Assembly: GCA_017999015.1 (NCBI GenBank)
Contig: JAGOBZ010000028.1
Location: forward strand, 1-14,799
Source: Kiritimatiellia bacterium
GTDB taxonomy: Bacteria > Verrucomicrobiota > Kiritimatiellia > RFP12 > UBA1067
Direction: 5' to 3'
DNA length: 14,799 nucleotides
Position 1 is the stretch's first letter; the number at the start of each line of letters is the position of its first letter. The translations under genes were made by a program, and so were the position numbers. Positions 1 through 7,145 of this stretch are shown here, one piece after another. The notes beneath the pieces are model-generated. The model was not told where the DNA came from, ran no database searches, and was given only the letters and a program-made list of their open reading frames with translations.

Positions 1-1
1 C

Positions 2-562
2 AACGTGTTGCTGGTGCCGCCCGGCGGCGATGAGGCTTCGCGTGAACGTCAGGCGTTGCGGGCATACCGAAACGGGTGTTTCTTTGGCGTGCTGGGCGCG
101 ATGTCGGTCGGAGCGGACGGCAAGCCGGTGTCGCCCTACGATTTGAGCGGATTCCGGTTTGCCCGCATTGCGCTCCGCCGGGAGGGGGGGCGGCCCGCGA
201 GCCTCGATGTGTCGGTCGCCGGTGCGGACTCGCAGCGCCGCCCTAACATGCAGATCCGGTTTCTCACTGACCAAGGGCTGGCGCGCGTCGTGGATGGCGG
301 TTCGGCGACGTTCGTTTTGCCGCGTGCGGCAGACGGCAGCGTGTCCTGTCGATATGTGCGGGTTGAGGCCTTTGCCTATCCGAACACCCATTCGGGCGGT
401 CAGGTTCTGACGCCGGCCGCATTCGCCGCACTGAACGTGTTTCAGATCGCGCGCCTGCACGATGTCCGGGGCGACAGTGGCGTGGTTTATATGGATGGCA
501 AAGCGGGAACTCCGTTGGGCGTTGTGGACATGCTGTTTGCCCAGCCGATCTTCTTCCGCTGA
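2..562 (+). CDS. C-terminal part of a probable PHP/CehA-like metallohydrolase (5' end outside window)
   Basis: An open frame runs from the left edge to a TGA at 560-562, giving 186 visible residues. The GTG at position 5 sits inside what reads as continuous protein, so I treat the gene as truncated by the window rather than starting there. Near residues 20-33 the stretch AYRNGCFFGVLGAM resembles the 'alr.G.fYg..G' segment that ends the catalytic part of many PHP/CehA-McbA-type metal-dependent hydrolases. It is followed by beta-rich sequence and a YVRVEAFAYPNT segment, as seen in the sandwich-like tail of such proteins. No metal-binding residues are visible, because they would lie upstream. 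The gene faces the minus-strand operon across a 104-base convergent gap. The coding call is firm. The family call is a resemblance only and could be wrong. Confidence 0.6.
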   Translation, partial: NVLLVPPGGDEASRERQALRAYRNGCFFGVLGAMSVGADGKPVSPYDLSGFRFARIALRREGGRPASLDVSVAGADSQRRPNMQIRFLTDQGLARVVDGGSATFVLPRAADGSVSCRYVRVEAFAYPNTHSGGQVLTPAAFAALNVFQIARLHDVRGDSGVVYMDGKAGTPLGVVDMLFAQPIFFR

Positions 563-617
563 TTGCGGCAAGATTGGCTCATGTTATACCACTGCCGAAA
601 AGTTCTTAGGATTATGA

Positions 618-658
618 TTAAGATTACGAGTGGTGATCAGGCATTTTCGTAATCTTAA
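618..658. terminator. 12-bp perfect inverted repeat between convergent genes, possible bidirectional terminator
   Basis: Left arm 618-629 reads TTAAGATTACGA and right arm 647-658 is its exact reverse complement, leaving a 17-base loop. The base pair just inside (630/646) could form a G-U wobble in RNA. The element lies between a plus-strand gene ending at 562 and a minus-strand gene ending at 667, where a shared terminator would be expected. The stem is AT-rich and no clear U-tract follows on either strand, so intrinsic termination is not certain. A protein-binding palindrome is an alternative. Confidence 0.4.
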
Positions 659-666
659 GCTCTGGG

Positions 667-1238
667 CTATGCGATTTCCGCCATCATCGCCTGATGGCAG
701 GCGGGGCAGAGGCCGTGCGAGATTTGCGGCGGCGCTTCCGTTTCGAACAGGTGAAGGCGGTTGATCGCGTGCTCGACCTCCTGCCAGTCGTCAGGGGTGA
801 TCTTGACCTTCTTGCACATGCTGCACAGCGTGACGAACGTGTCGGCGTGCGGCGTTCCCCTGCGAAGCAGGTCAACGGGGGAACGGGGTTCAACCGCAAA
901 ATCTGGCTTTGGAATTCGATGTGTCCGTCCGGCTGCGGAACAATTGTCAGCCGCAGGAAACGGCGTTCATCCGGCGCGTCGCAGCGGAACAGCAACCGGA
1001 TGGTCTTCTGCCGTTTGCGGGCCTCGTGGATGACGATCTGGTAAAGATGGCGCGTCTCCATGCCTGTGATGAACGCCCATAGCGAGCATCCGAGCACCTG
1101 ATCCGTGTAGGTGTTTTCTGCGCCATCGTTGGCAACGGCAAACGCTTGCCAGTTGTCGCTGATCCAGACGATCACATCTTGCGAATCGATCCGGTAAACA
1201 TACGTTTCGCTCGGATGTTCATCATGTCGGTCGGTCAT
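667..1238 (-). pseudogene. PAS-like sensor protein with C-terminal CxxC pair, broken by a one-base frameshift
   Basis: The start at 1238 is well supported: AGGAGG at 1245-1250 (minus strand) lies 6 bases before the ATG. Residues 1-117 read as a PAS-like input domain (VYRID, ISDNWQAFAVAN, VLGCSLWAFITG). The zero frame then turns into low-complexity Arg/Ser/Thr sequence and stops at 684. The neighbouring frame carries sensible protein: TLCSMCKK, WQEVEHAINRLHLF, SHGLCPACHQAM, ending at a TAG at 667-669. One extra C in the C-run at 877-881 (G-run on the plus strand) would join both halves into a 190-residue protein with CSMC and CPAC motifs. Such a PAS-like + CxxC...CxxC layout occurs in uncharacterised bacterial sensor-like proteins; the cysteines could bind a metal. 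Sequencing error, true mutation and recoding remain possible. It is probably the last gene of the operon, 35 bases after its neighbour. Confidence 0.75.
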
Positions 1239-1273
1239 AGGGCGCCTCCTGATATTTCAGAAGCGGGGGGCGG

Positions 1274-4200
1274 TTATCGGTTGGTGGCGTGGTAGAGGAA
1301 GCGGGTGCCGAGCGGCGGCAACGACTCGGGCGGCGTGGTGTACTGGTGCAAGAGCGAGGCGACCGCGACAGCGGGCGTCAGCGCCGGATCGGGGTTGAAG
1401 CCGCCCACGCGCCAGAGTGTGCCCCAGCCTTCCAGCCGGTAGCCGCCGATGAACCCGTCGTCGATTCCGGTCACAAGTATGGTGGCCGGTGCGGTCGGCG
1501 CGGACGGCGTGCCGCGGTTGACTGCGCTTGCGCATTTGGCGACACGCGCGGCGAGGTCTGCGCCGAGCCAGGCTTTTCCCGTGTCCGTCACGCGCAGCGG
1601 TTCCGGCGGTTGGTCGACCTCGCCGGCCCTGATCGGCAGGCGCAGGTGGTGGAGCCCGCCGGGGCCGATCTGTTCGGTCTGCCAGGCCTCACCCTGTCGG
1701 AACACCGCACGGTGGAAGGAGTAGGCGGCGGTCTCCCACCAGATGCCGCCCCGATTGACATACGCGCGCACGGCATCGAGCGTTTCACGCCAGCGGCCGG
1801 GGCCAGGCGTCAGGAGAAGTTCGCCGTAAGGGTTGACAATGGTGAAGATCCGCTCCGGCCCTGATGCAAGGGCGGCGGCAAGCTCGTCATGCGTCGTGAG
1901 CGTGCGCAACGTCAGGCCATGGCGATGGACCAGATCCGAGGCTTCCAACGCGGTGCGCCAGGCGGCTGGCGTGACGGCGGTCAAGGCCGGCGCGATGCCG
2001 GGGCCGAGGTCGATCACGGCGATCACGGGTTTCGCGCCGGGCCAGTCGCGCGGGGCGAGTGCGGCGCGTTCGGCTGGCGGCTGGATACGTGTGATGCTGC
2101 CGCGCGGCGGCAGCGTGAGGCGCAGCAGGCCGGCGGCTGCGTTGAGGCGAGTCTCAGGTGCGCCGTCGAGCGTGAAGCCGGTCGTGTCGTCGAACGGCAC
2201 GGGAACCGCGACGGCGGCCCCGGGATGTCCGAAGAGCCATAGCTCGGAACGGTCGCCGTCACGCTGCGTCACGTAGCCGGTACCGTCCGGCGCGAAGCCT
2301 GCGGTCAGGCCGGGCGCGTCGGCGCGGAAACCGTAGGCCGGCAGCGCCATGCCCGCCACCGCACGCGGGACGTCCCCGAGATTGCAGCGCAGCCGCACGT
2401 CGCCGTAGGTCGCGTCGAGCGTGCCGTCATCCGATGCGCGGCGCGGGTCGCCTCCGGCGGCCAGCAGCGGGGCACGGTCATGCGTGAACGCGCGCAACGG
2501 TTCGCCCAGATAACGGGCGCAGACCGAGCGCTGGAGGCGGGAGAGCCAAGCCAGCCACTGGGCATGTTCGTCTTGCTTGAGCATCTCCGTCGTGACGCGG
2601 TAGCTGAGACTGTAGCCGAGGCCCAGTGTCCAGGTGAGCACCTGATCGTTGGTGACGAACTGCCCGAGGTCATGGTGCAGGAAAATGGCCTTGTCGTGCA
2701 TCAGGGCGAGGGCCAATGGAAAAATTTCCCATGTGTCTGCCGGGTAGGCGGTTTTGAAAAGGCGCACCCACGTTGGGCCGTGTTCGGTTGGTACGAGCCC
2801 CCAGCTCAAGCCGCTGAGAAGCGTTTGATAATTTGCCACTCGGTCCCAGCCGTTCTCGGTGCCGAGCGGCACGACGCGGCTGTCCTCGTCGTTCATCGCG
2901 ATCATGCCCTCGCTGTAGGCATACGGGAGCGGAGAGGCGGGATTGGTGTCATAATGCCAGCCGCGCGCGCCGCATTGGTCCTGAAAGAGGATGTCGACCG
3001 GAAATTCGCGCGTGAACTGCTGCACGGTGACGCGGTTGGCCGCTTGGACGGCCGGATGCCAGAGGGTGATGGTCCATCCCGTGTTGTCGTGATAGCGCTC
3101 GTGGCGCGGCTTGCCGTCGAGCCCTTTGAGCAGGGGCGCGTTCCCTTCACGTGCGAAAGTCGGCCCTTGGGGTTCGTCGCACCACCAAGTGGGGTTCGTA
3201 TAAGGCGAGACCAGATGCCCCATGGCGCGGGCTCGGGCGAAAAAGGCGCGCAGCTCTTCGGGCGAACCGAAAGAGGGATGGGGCGGCAGATGGTCGGGGT
3301 ACTCTTTATCGAAGCCGCCTTTGAGGTAGTCCGCGAAGTGGACCAGCGTGGGCACCGGCAGACGTTCGAGGGCGGCGTCTTTTTCGCGGCAGGTGCCGCG
3401 CAGGTAGAGCAAGGGTGCCTGTTTGAGGCGGCTGAGCGTTTCGGGGGCGATCTTGGAGGCCAGTGTGCGGGTGAGCGCGTTGTCTGCGGCGTAACGTGCG
3501 AGATCGTCATAAACGGGCGTGCCGAGCGTCATGCGTACGGCGGGCGTGCGCCAGGTGGCGCCGGCCGCGACGTGCGTGTGAAAAGCATGCTCGCAGCAGC
3601 CGCCCCGCTCGTCTCCGCCGCAGCTCAATTCGCCCGGCACAAAGATGTCGGCGGGTGACGCGGCGGCCGCCCACGGCTGCGTGACGGCGCGCGGCTGCAC
3701 GCGGTAGAGCGCGGCGCGGCCGTGTGCCGAATCCAGATGCATGAAGTCGGAAAAGGCAACCGGATAGGAGAGCGTGTAGGTGTAGAAACGGGTCGGTCGC
3801 AGCACGCTGTGGAAGGCATAGCCGCCGACCTCAAACCAGTGTCCGCCGGCCTTGACATACGCCCGTAGGGCATCGAGCGTGTCGGGCAGGCCATTGTCGG
3901 CCGGTACGGGAATGGACTCGCCGTAGGGGTTGAGGATGCAGAGGTAGTCCGGTGCGCGTGCGGCTGCCAGCATGTCTTGAGGCGAGGATAATTCGGTGAA
4001 GGTCAGGCGTCCGCGCGAGCGGGCGGCGATGGCGGACAGACGGTCGCGCCATTCGGCGACCGTGACCTCGCTCCACGAGCCGCGCTCAGGTCCGTTGACG
4101 AGGTTGACGAGGCCGATGCGGGCACGCGGCGCTTCGGGTGCGGCGGCGAGTTTGGCGACGGTGGCGGCGACCAACGCGAGGACGGTGGGGGCCTCTTCTT

Positions 4201-5032
4201 TGCGCACGCCGCCGCCGATGCGCCAGAGCCCGCCCTGAGTCCCGCCGAGGCGGCTGGCCGAGAGGTAGGGGCCGTTGGCGGAGTCGATCAGCACCAGATC
4301 GGCTTGCGAAGCCGAGGGCGGGCGGTTGACGACGGCGGAGGCTTGACTGATGCGGGCGACCACTGCCGGGGACAGCCAGCGCCGCCCCTCATCGGTCACG
4401 GCGAGTGGCACGGCCGGGTCATAAACCTCACGCTGCACAAGGTTGCCGCCGTAAAGGCGACGGTATCCGGAGGGGCCCGCGCTGGCTGTGAACCAGCCCG
4501 ACGGGCGGCTCGCGGGTTGGGGCCCGAAGAAACGGCGGTTCAACGCGAGGCCGAGACCGGTGTTGCCGTTGTGGGGCATGATAAACCGCGCGACCGAATC
4601 GGGCGCGAAGCGCAGGCGTCCGGGCAGGTCGAACCGCAGGAGTGCCTGCGTGGCGGGCGAGGCGTCGGCGGAGAGTTCGATGCCGTCAGGCCGCGCACGC
4701 GCACTGACACGCACCGTCATTTCCGGGGCGCGGTACGTGAAGGTCCATTCATCCGGGCCGGGGCCTGACGTGCAGGCGAAGGCGCGGAGCGCGTTGGTGG
4801 CGTGGAAGCTCGAAGCGTGGAGTGTGGAACCGTCGGCAAAACGGGCGGACCACAGACCGTTCTCGCCGCTCTGCCAGACCGATCCAGTGTGGCCGGATGG
4901 GGTGACAGCCGTGATTGCGCCGTGTTCTTGGCTGAAACGGACACAGCCGGCAGCCGGAGTGAGCAACGGTTCGACCGCTTGGGCGAATACGAACGGAACG
5001 AACGCCATACAAAGAAAATGTGTGTGCGACAT
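1274..5032 (-). CDS. Large secreted glycosidase-like protein (TIM-barrel, DUF6259-type resemblance) with duplicated accessory module
   Basis: I chose the ATG at 5032. It gives a clean signal peptide (MSHTHFLCMAFVPFVFAQA), has GGAG just upstream, and avoids overlap with the kinase gene, whose stop is 13 bases away. The result is a 1252-residue exported protein. Residues about 25-210 look like a beta-sandwich N-terminal domain. Residues about 543-853 look like a glycosidase TIM barrel: LVSPYTNPTWW, then DILFQDQCGARG, then GTENGWDRV. Asp and Glu in the latter two are candidate catalytic acids (inference). A beta domain follows. Two accessory modules occur twice: a 'VTD.G..WL ... G.LWR.GG' module (about 211-295 and 1146-1231) and an 'NPYGE ... 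TLDA.RAYV..GG.W' module (about 303-433 and 1001-1113). Substrate is not readable. It sits mid-operon between a kinase and a PAS-like protein. Exported glycan degradation is the likely role; I am confident of the gene, less so of the exact family. Confidence 0.85.
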   Translation of the reverse strand: MSHTHFLCMAFVPFVFAQAVEPLLTPAAGCVRFSQEHGAITAVTPSGHTGSVWQSGENGLWSARFADGSTLHASSFHATNALRAFACTSGPGPDEWTFTYRAPEMTVRVSARARPDGIELSADASPATQALLRFDLPGRLRFAPDSVARFIMPHNGNTGLGLALNRRFFGPQPASRPSGWFTASAGPSGYRRLYGGNLVQREVYDPAVPLAVTDEGRRWLSPAVVARISQASAVVNRPPSASQADLVLIDSANGPYLSASRLGGTQGGLWRIGGGVRKEEAPTVLALVAATVAKLAAAPEAPRARIGLVNLVNGPERGSWSEVTVAEWRDRLSAIAARSRGRLTFTELSSPQDMLAAARAPDYLCILNPYGESIPVPADNGLPDTLDALRAYVKAGGHWFEVGGYAFHSVLRPTRFYTYTLSYPVAFSDFMHLDSAHGRAALYRVQPRAVTQPWAAAASPADIFVPGELSCGGDERGGCCEHAFHTHVAAGATWRTPAVRMTLGTPVYDDLARYAADNALTRTLASKIAPETLSRLKQAPLLYLRGTCREKDAALERLPVPTLVHFADYLKGGFDKEYPDHLPPHPSFGSPEELRAFFARARAMGHLVSPYTNPTWWCDEPQGPTFAREGNAPLLKGLDGKPRHERYHDNTGWTITLWHPAVQAANRVTVQQFTREFPVDILFQDQCGARGWHYDTNPASPLPYAYSEGMIAMNDEDSRVVPLGTENGWDRVANYQTLLSGLSWGLVPTEHGPTWVRLFKTAYPADTWEIFPLALALMHDKAIFLHHDLGQFVTNDQVLTWTLGLGYSLSYRVTTEMLKQDEHAQWLAWLSRLQRSVCARYLGEPLRAFTHDRAPLLAAGGDPRRASDDGTLDATYGDVRLRCNLGDVPRAVAGMALPAYGFRADAPGLTAGFAPDGTGYVTQRDGDRSELWLFGHPGAAVAVPVPFDDTTGFTLDGAPETRLNAAAGLLRLTLPPRGSITRIQPPAERAALAPRDWPGAKPVIAVIDLGPGIAPALTAVTPAAWRTALEASDLVHRHGLTLRTLTTHDELAAALASGPERIFTIVNPYGELLLTPGPGRWRETLDAVRAYVNRGGIWWETAAYSFHRAVFRQGEAWQTEQIGPGGLHHLRLPIRAGEVDQPPEPLRVTDTGKAWLGADLAARVAKCASAVNRGTPSAPTAPATILVTGIDDGFIGGYRLEGWGTLWRVGGFNPDPALTPAVAVASLLHQYTTPPESLPPLGTRFLYHATNR
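1340..2032 (-). repeat. Second copy of the duplicated accessory modules (order A-B)
   Basis: Module A2 (2032-1694) repeats NPYGE, TLDAVRAYVNRGG and YSFHRAV. Module B2 (1597-1340) repeats VTDTGKAWL, ASAVNR and GTLWRVGG. Compared with the N-terminal set the order is reversed, so the two copies flank the TIM barrel as a mirror: B1-A1-barrel-A2-B2. The DNA copies have diverged, so this is an old protein-level duplication rather than a recent DNA repeat. Confidence 0.65.
3734..4402 (-). repeat. First copy of the duplicated accessory modules in the glycosidase-like gene (order B-A)
   Basis: Within the large secreted protein, module B1 (4402-4148) contains VTDEGRRWL, a SAVVNR segment and GGLWRIGG. 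Module A1 (4126-3734) contains NPYGE, TLDALRAYVKAGG and AYAFH-like residues (GGYAFHSVL). Both match a second set near the protein's C-terminus. The module resembles a ThuA/class-I-amidotransferase-like fold (an impression from 'NPYGE' after a strand and 'RAYV..GG' helix-turn), but no catalytic residue was identified. Confidence 0.65.
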
Positions 5033-5045
5033 GTGACTCCGATGT

Positions 5046-5738
5046 TTACGCGCCATCGTATTTGCGGAGCAGGGCGGCTTCAAATCCCTTCAACTGCCGT
5101 TGGCGCAGCATGACGATTTTGTAACCGCGGAAGCGCCACCATTTGCGGACGCGCAGTTGCCAGAGCAGGATTTTTTCGCGCGGGGCACCGAGCGACTCCG
5201 GCGCGAGCCGTGCCCAATGCTTATAGATGCCGGAGAGATCGAGCCGTTCCAGCACCTTTCGCAGGCGCGTCGGCAGGCGTCGGGTGCTGATGGCCGACTG
5301 GAAATCGATCAGGACCGGTTTGCCGTCCGGCGTGACCAGGATGTTGTTGGCGTTGCGCAGGTCGAGATGCACCACCTGCCGGCGGTGCATGTCCCTGACC
5401 TGTGTCTCCAGCCGCGCGAAAAAGGCGGGCGGAAGTTCGCCCGGTGCGAAGGTTTTGAGCGCACGGCTCGGGACAAAGCGTTGGGCCAGCGCGAAGCGGT
5501 CGAGGCGCCTTGTCGCCGCCGGCGTGTAGCCGCCCGCCTCAATGCGCTGCAGAAACGCGCATTCGCGCCGCGTCATCCAGATGCCGAGCGTCCAGCGCAG
5601 AAGCAGGGGGCGGTTGCTGAAGTCTTTGACGAACCACTCGTCACCGGCCATGACGCGCCAACAGTCGGCATTGCACCATCTGCCTTTGTGAATGCAGGTT
5701 TTACTGAGCCTCGAAAAGCTGTCGCGTTCAAGTTTCAT
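5046..5738 (-). CDS. Small protein-kinase-fold protein, lipopolysaccharide kinase (WaaP/KdkA)-like
   Basis: With the ATG at 5738 the protein has 230 residues. The kinase signature is clear. WFVKDF (Lys38) is the probable ATP-anchoring lysine. RREC at about 58-61 includes a candidate Glu partner. HLDLRNANN holds the catalytic-loop His124, Asp126 and Asn131, and LIDFQSA holds the metal-binding Asp145. This compact pattern, and a C-terminal basic tail (RVRKWWRFRGYK), fits the WaaP/Kdo-kinase or RIO-like small kinases that phosphorylate lipid-A core sugars or other small substrates. The substrate cannot be told here. Other possible starts are an ATG at 5771 and a GTG at 5858; neither has a good ribosome site, and a TATAAA at 5776-5781 would place the transcript start near 5769, favouring 5738. 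It is the first gene of the minus-strand operon, with the secreted glycosidase-like gene 13 bases downstream. Confidence 0.8.
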   Translation of the reverse strand: MKLERDSFSRLSKTCIHKGRWCNADCWRVMAGDEWFVKDFSNRPLLLRWTLGIWMTRRECAFLQRIEAGGYTPAATRRLDRFALAQRFVPSRALKTFAPGELPPAFFARLETQVRDMHRRQVVHLDLRNANNILVTPDGKPVLIDFQSAISTRRLPTRLRKVLERLDLSGIYKHWARLAPESLGAPREKILLWQLRVRKWWRFRGYKIVMLRQRQLKGFEAALLRKYDGA

Positions 5739-5775
5739 GCGTGACGGAGACGATGAGCCGTTAGGACACATCCCT

Positions 5776-5805
5776 TTTATACGATGTTCGTCGGACAGTG
5801 CGCAA
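5776..5805 (-). promoter_or_regulatory. Weak candidate promoter for the kinase/glycosidase operon
   Basis: On the minus strand TATAAA at 5781-5776 is a good -10 match. TTGCGC at 5805-5800, 18 bases upstream, is a poor -35 (3 of 6). The position, about 38 bases before the chosen kinase start and inside the divergent intergenic region, is the main support. Confidence 0.3.
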
Positions 5806-5830
5806 GCCCAGACGTCAACTCGCTTCTGGA

Positions 5831-5859
5831 TTGAGTTGCCGAACCGGTTTGCGTACACT
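5831..5859 (+). promoter_or_regulatory. Candidate sigma70-type promoter for the esterase gene
   Basis: TTGAGT at 5831-5836 and TACACT at 5854-5859 each match the consensus at 4 of 6 positions and are separated by exactly 17 bases. Transcription would begin near 5866, leaving a leader of about 55 bases before the ATG at 5922. It lies in the divergent region between the kinase and esterase genes. It is a by-eye match in GC-rich DNA and is untested. Confidence 0.35.
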
Positions 5860-5921
5860 GCTTCCCGTAATCCGCAAGCGGGTTGCGATGCGGCACGGCG
5901 GTCGGAAAGAAAGGAACGGAT

Positions 5922-6779
5922 ATGAGGCGCAGGACGGGAGATGCGGTGATGGCGATGGCGGGATGCTTGGGACTCGTCTGGACGGCCTGTGCGCAGGCCG
6001 AGGGTGTGCCGGTCTGGCCGGCCGGTAAAGTTCCTTTAAAGACCAGCGACGCGGCGGAGCGCGTGACGCCGTCAAAAGACGATATCGTGCGGCTGACGGA
6101 TGTCAACGAGCCGACGCTGACTGTGGCGCTCGCGCCGGACACCGGACGGCCGACGCCTGCCGTGATGATCTGCCCCGGCGGCGGATACGGCATTCTCGCC
6201 TGGAACCATGAGGGCACCGAGGTGGCCGCATGGCTGAACGCGCAGGGGATTTCCGCGTTTATTCTCAAATACCGCGTGCCTAAGAACCGCGACGCCGCGT
6301 TTTGCGATGCCCAGCGCGCCCTCGGCCTGCTCCGCTCAAAGGCCTCCGCGTACCGCGTCGATCCCCGGCGGATCGGCATCATGGGGTTTTCGGCCGGCGC
6401 ACATCTCTCGGTACGGGTCAGCACGGATTTCTCGAAGCGCTTCTACACGCCGGTCGATGAGGCCGACGCGGTGTCGTGCCGACCGGACTTCGCGCTCATC
6501 ATCTACCCGGCCTACCTTTATCGTGACGGGTTCACGCTGGCTCCGGAACTGCCGGTGACAGCTCAGACGCCGCCGACCTTTCTGCTGCAGGCCGAGGATG
6601 ACAAGCCGCATGTCGACAGCAGCCTGGCCTATTTCATCGCGCTCAAAGCCGCGGGCGTGCCGGCCGAAATGCACCTTTTCCCGGACGGCGGCCACGGGTA
6701 TGGCCTGCGCAAGAAACAGAAGAGCACCGATGTCTGGCCGGACCTTGCGGCCGCGTGGCTCCGACGCGTGACACAGTGA
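5922..6779 (+). CDS. Exported alpha/beta hydrolase, acetyl-xylan-esterase / BD-FAE-like
   Basis: The ATG at 5922 is preceded by AAGGAA with 5 bases spacing and opens a signal peptide (MRRRTGDAVMAMAGCLGLVW, cleavage likely after AQA), so I prefer it to the upstream in-frame ATG at 5888 region or 5883. The mature part is a compact alpha/beta hydrolase of 285 residues in total. It has an oxyanion-hole-type CPGGGYG at 84-90, the nucleophile elbow GFSAGAH with Ser157, an acid in AEDDKPH (Asp226/227) and the catalytic His258 in GGHGYGL. This set matches the BD-FAE/acetyl-xylan-esterase group that removes acetyl or feruloyl groups from plant-type glycans; true substrate is unknown. It heads the plus-strand run of genes leading to the ThuA fusion and the dehydrogenase, consistent with de-esterification of a polysaccharide before sugar oxidation. 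Confidence 0.88.
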   Translation: MRRRTGDAVMAMAGCLGLVWTACAQAEGVPVWPAGKVPLKTSDAAERVTPSKDDIVRLTDVNEPTLTVALAPDTGRPTPAVMICPGGGYGILAWNHEGTEVAAWLNAQGISAFILKYRVPKNRDAAFCDAQRALGLLRSKASAYRVDPRRIGIMGFSAGAHLSVRVSTDFSKRFYTPVDEADAVSCRPDFALIIYPAYLYRDGFTLAPELPVTAQTPPTFLLQAEDDKPHVDSSLAYFIALKAAGVPAEMHLFPDGGHGYGLRKKQKSTDVWPDLAAAWLRRVTQ

Positions 6780-6865
6780 CAAGCTCGTTGTGCGACTGCC
6801 GCGGATGATCGAAGGGGATGACTTTCAACGCTCAACTTATCGTTATGGACAGGACAGAAACCAGC

Positions 6866-7111
6866 ATGGATCAAAATGAACCGATTGAACGGAATCTCGG
6901 CGAGCAGCCGATCGCGCGCGTGATGGCGGAGGCCGGAATCAAGCCGCACGATCTTGTGGCAGCCTCGCCGGTGCCGATGACACACAAGATGGTCGCCCGC
7001 GCCTGTAAGGGACGTCGGCTGACTCTCAACACGCAAAACATCGTGCTGAAGGCCCTGCAGGCCGCCACGGGCAGGTCCTTCGCGCTGGACGAACTCTTTA
7101 CGTACCGCTGA
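6866..7111 (+). CDS. Small putative helix-turn-helix DNA-binding protein
   Basis: The ATG at 6866 gives 81 residues; in-frame ATGs at 6845 and 6818 would add up to 16 residues, but their upstream sequences are not better (GGGG directly abuts 6818; AGGACAG lies upstream of 6866). The sequence IARVMAEAGIKPHDLVAAS followed by THKMVARACKGRRLTLNTQ and ALQAATGRSFALDELF is all-helical in character and reads like a short Cro/XRE-type unit: helix, turn, basic recognition-like helix, then a hydrophobic closing helix. I recall similar small conserved proteins in Verrucomicrobia/Kiritimatiellota-type genomes, but give no formal family name. There is no signal peptide, so it acts in the cytoplasm. It sits 86 bases after the esterase and 34 bases before the ThuA fusion. 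A regulator of this locus is a reasonable guess, not shown. Confidence 0.7.
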   Translation: MDQNEPIERNLGEQPIARVMAEAGIKPHDLVAASPVPMTHKMVARACKGRRLTLNTQNIVLKALQAATGRSFALDELFTYR

Positions 7112-7145
7112 ACAGGCGGACTTTCATTCCGTCAGGGGGAACGAC

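Noticed and set aside
880..889. Programmed -1 frameshift site in the PAS-like gene
   Set aside because: The codon phasing GTT CCC CCG does not give an X XXY YYZ slippery heptamer, and no downstream stimulatory structure was evident. A missing base is simpler.
684..890. Arg/Ser-rich C-terminal tail of the 1238-start protein as a genuine domain
   Set aside because: The adjacent frame encodes a far more protein-like sequence with paired CxxC motifs, so the tail is best explained as frameshifted reading.
2480..3658. Plus-strand open frame (392 codons) opposite the glycosidase-like gene
   Set aside because: It lies wholly inside the secreted enzyme gene in antisense, with composition typical of reverse-strand GC-rich shadows and no recognisable domain.
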